The translations under genes and the position numbers were made by a program. From NCBI GenBank assembly GCA_034436375.1, contig DAOTVS010000135.1, positions 1-6,125 of the forward strand: DNA of 6,125 nt, given 5' to 3'. Origin of the DNA: DAOTVS01 sp034436375 (GTDB lineage: Bacteria; Chloroflexota; Anaerolineae; SpSt-313). Each line of letters begins with the position of its first letter. Position 1 is the first letter of the stretch. Shown here piece by piece: positions 5,848 to 6,125 of the stretch. The notes beneath the pieces are model-generated. The model was not told the origin of the DNA and ran no database searches. It saw only the letters and a list, made by a program, of their open reading frames with translations.

Positions 5848-5885
5848 GATTAAGTGTAACTTTGTGTCGATGTAGTGTAAGATTG
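5848..5885 (+). repeat. Tandem direct repeat with 21-bp period downstream of the start site
   Basis: The 17-base units at 5848-5864 and 5869-5885 match at 13 positions and share AGTGTAA exactly (5853-5859 and 5874-5880). A weaker GTGT-bearing copy lies between them at 5863-5869, giving steps of 10 and 11 bases. The repeats fall at about +7 to +44 of the rightward promoter. Spacing of two helical turns is what a multimeric regulator binding one DNA face would need. Confidence 0.45.
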
Positions 5886-5929
5886 ATGCACGGCGGGTAA
5901 TGAGGTAAGCCGGGGCGGGATGTTGAGGC

Positions 5930-5950
5930 CATAGGGGGGATGCGCCTATG
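5930..5950 (+). other. Small leader hairpin
   Basis: CATAGG (5930-5935) pairs with CCTATG (5945-5950) around a 9-base loop in the untranslated leader of the lipoprotein gene. I recognise no known riboswitch. Confidence 0.3.
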
Positions 5951-5994
5951 TAGATTTCATCGATTGCGGTCCTCTTGATAGCCAGCTTACTCGT

Positions 5995-6008
5995 TCGCCT
6001 CAAGGCGA
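5995..6008 (+). other. Leader hairpin near the ribosome binding site
   Basis: TCGCC and GGCGA pair around TCAA (5995-5999 with 6004-6008), about 18 bases before the ribosome binding site. It may help keep the translation start open or mark a stable 5' end. No pairing partner covering the Shine-Dalgarno is obvious. Confidence 0.3.
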
Positions 6009-6025
6009 CAACTGTATGAGTATCC

Positions 6026-6034
6026 AAGGAGGGG
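6026..6034 (+). promoter_or_regulatory. Strong ribosome binding site of the lipoprotein gene
   Basis: AAGGAGGGG ends 3 bases before ATG 6038, with the AAGGAGG core at a spacing of 5. This fixes the start of the partial gene. Confidence 0.85.
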
Positions 6035-6037
6035 TTC

Positions 6038-6125
6038 ATGCCCGGTAAGCAGACCCGACGCGATTTTCTCAAGTTTTTAGGAGTCAGCAGTGCGGCAATT
6101 GCCCTCGCAGCCTGCAGTCCTGCTA
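6038..6125 (+). CDS. Tat-exported lipoprotein, probable sugar ABC substrate-binding protein (5' end only)
   Basis: Only the first 29 residues are in the window, and the gene runs off the right edge. They form a complete Tat-type lipoprotein signal. The twin-arginine motif TRRDFLK (6-12) is followed by a short hydrophobic stretch (residues 13-25) and the lipobox LAAC (23-26), so C26 would be lipidated after cleavage by signal peptidase II. The mature protein would be anchored on the outer face of the cytoplasmic membrane. In Chloroflexota-like genomes such signals most often start extracellular solute-binding proteins of carbohydrate ABC importers, and a divergent DeoR repressor fits that. The signal is seen directly. 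The transport role is inference from context, and other Tat lipoproteins are possible. Confidence 0.75.
   Translation, partial: MPGKQTRRDFLKFLGVSSAAIALAACSPA

Larger units (their letters stand above)
5512..6037. other. AT-rich divergent regulatory region, no gene seen
   Basis: This 526-base region separates the DeoR gene from the lipoprotein gene. The part from about 5690 to 5890 is much more AT-rich than the coding sequence around it. It contains two near-consensus divergent promoters, palindromes, direct repeats and a leader of about 196 bases with small hairpins. Small open frames here show no protein-like composition, and I call none of them. Confidence 0.75.

Noticed and set aside
5846..5875. 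Nine-codon frame at the predicted + strand start site
   Set aside because: It would be essentially leaderless, and the codons coincide with the direct-repeat region, so a regulatory reading is simpler.
5776..6072. 98-residue - strand frame in the divergent region
   Set aside because: It crosses the rightward promoter, leader and signal peptide region, has no ribosome binding site of note, and its translation resembles no protein I know.

Overview
This is a GC-rich bacterial window holding four complete genes and the start of a fifth, all of a sugar-catabolic type. The GC-rich, alanine/arginine-rich coding style, the Tat-dependent lipoprotein signal on the partial gene and the stem-CTAAAG-stem intergenic repeats fit a Chloroflexota-like bacterium. 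That is an impression from style, not a proven assignment.

Layout. Positions 1-257 are an upstream non-coding region with a degenerate repeat, a short palindrome, a possible -10 box and a strong ribosome binding site. Three genes follow on the + strand. The first is a divergent cytoplasmic GH38-type alpha-mannosidase-like glycosidase (258-2867). After a 155-base repeat-bearing gap comes a small cupin of the D-lyxose/D-mannose isomerase type (3023-3511). It is translationally coupled through a TGATG overlap to an APH-fold small-molecule kinase (3511-4509). A 12-bp perfect inverted repeat (4613-4638) separates this block from a convergent DeoR-family repressor gene on the - strand (4630-5511). 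The repressor is divergent from a Tat/lipobox lipoprotein gene that starts at 6038 and runs off the window. It is probably the substrate-binding protein of a sugar ABC importer.

Regulation. The 526-base gap between the DeoR gene and the lipoprotein gene is much more AT-rich than the rest. It contains two back-to-back, near-consensus sigma70 promoters, each TTGACA-N17-TATA(C/G)T, whose -35 boxes are 31 bases apart. Around the rightward start site lie a palindrome on the -10 box, an AGTAC/CGTACA motif that recurs just ahead of the deoR start codon, and a tandem direct repeat with a 21-bp period. These are good operator candidates for the DeoR protein.

How the genes may work together (inference): a glycoside is imported by the system starting at 6038 and cleaved in the cytoplasm by the GH38-like enzyme. 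The released aldose is isomerised by the cupin (lyxose isomerases of this type also interconvert mannose and fructose) and perhaps phosphorylated by the APH-fold kinase. DeoR would sense a phosphorylated intermediate. I see no phage, transposon, CRISPR or RNA gene.
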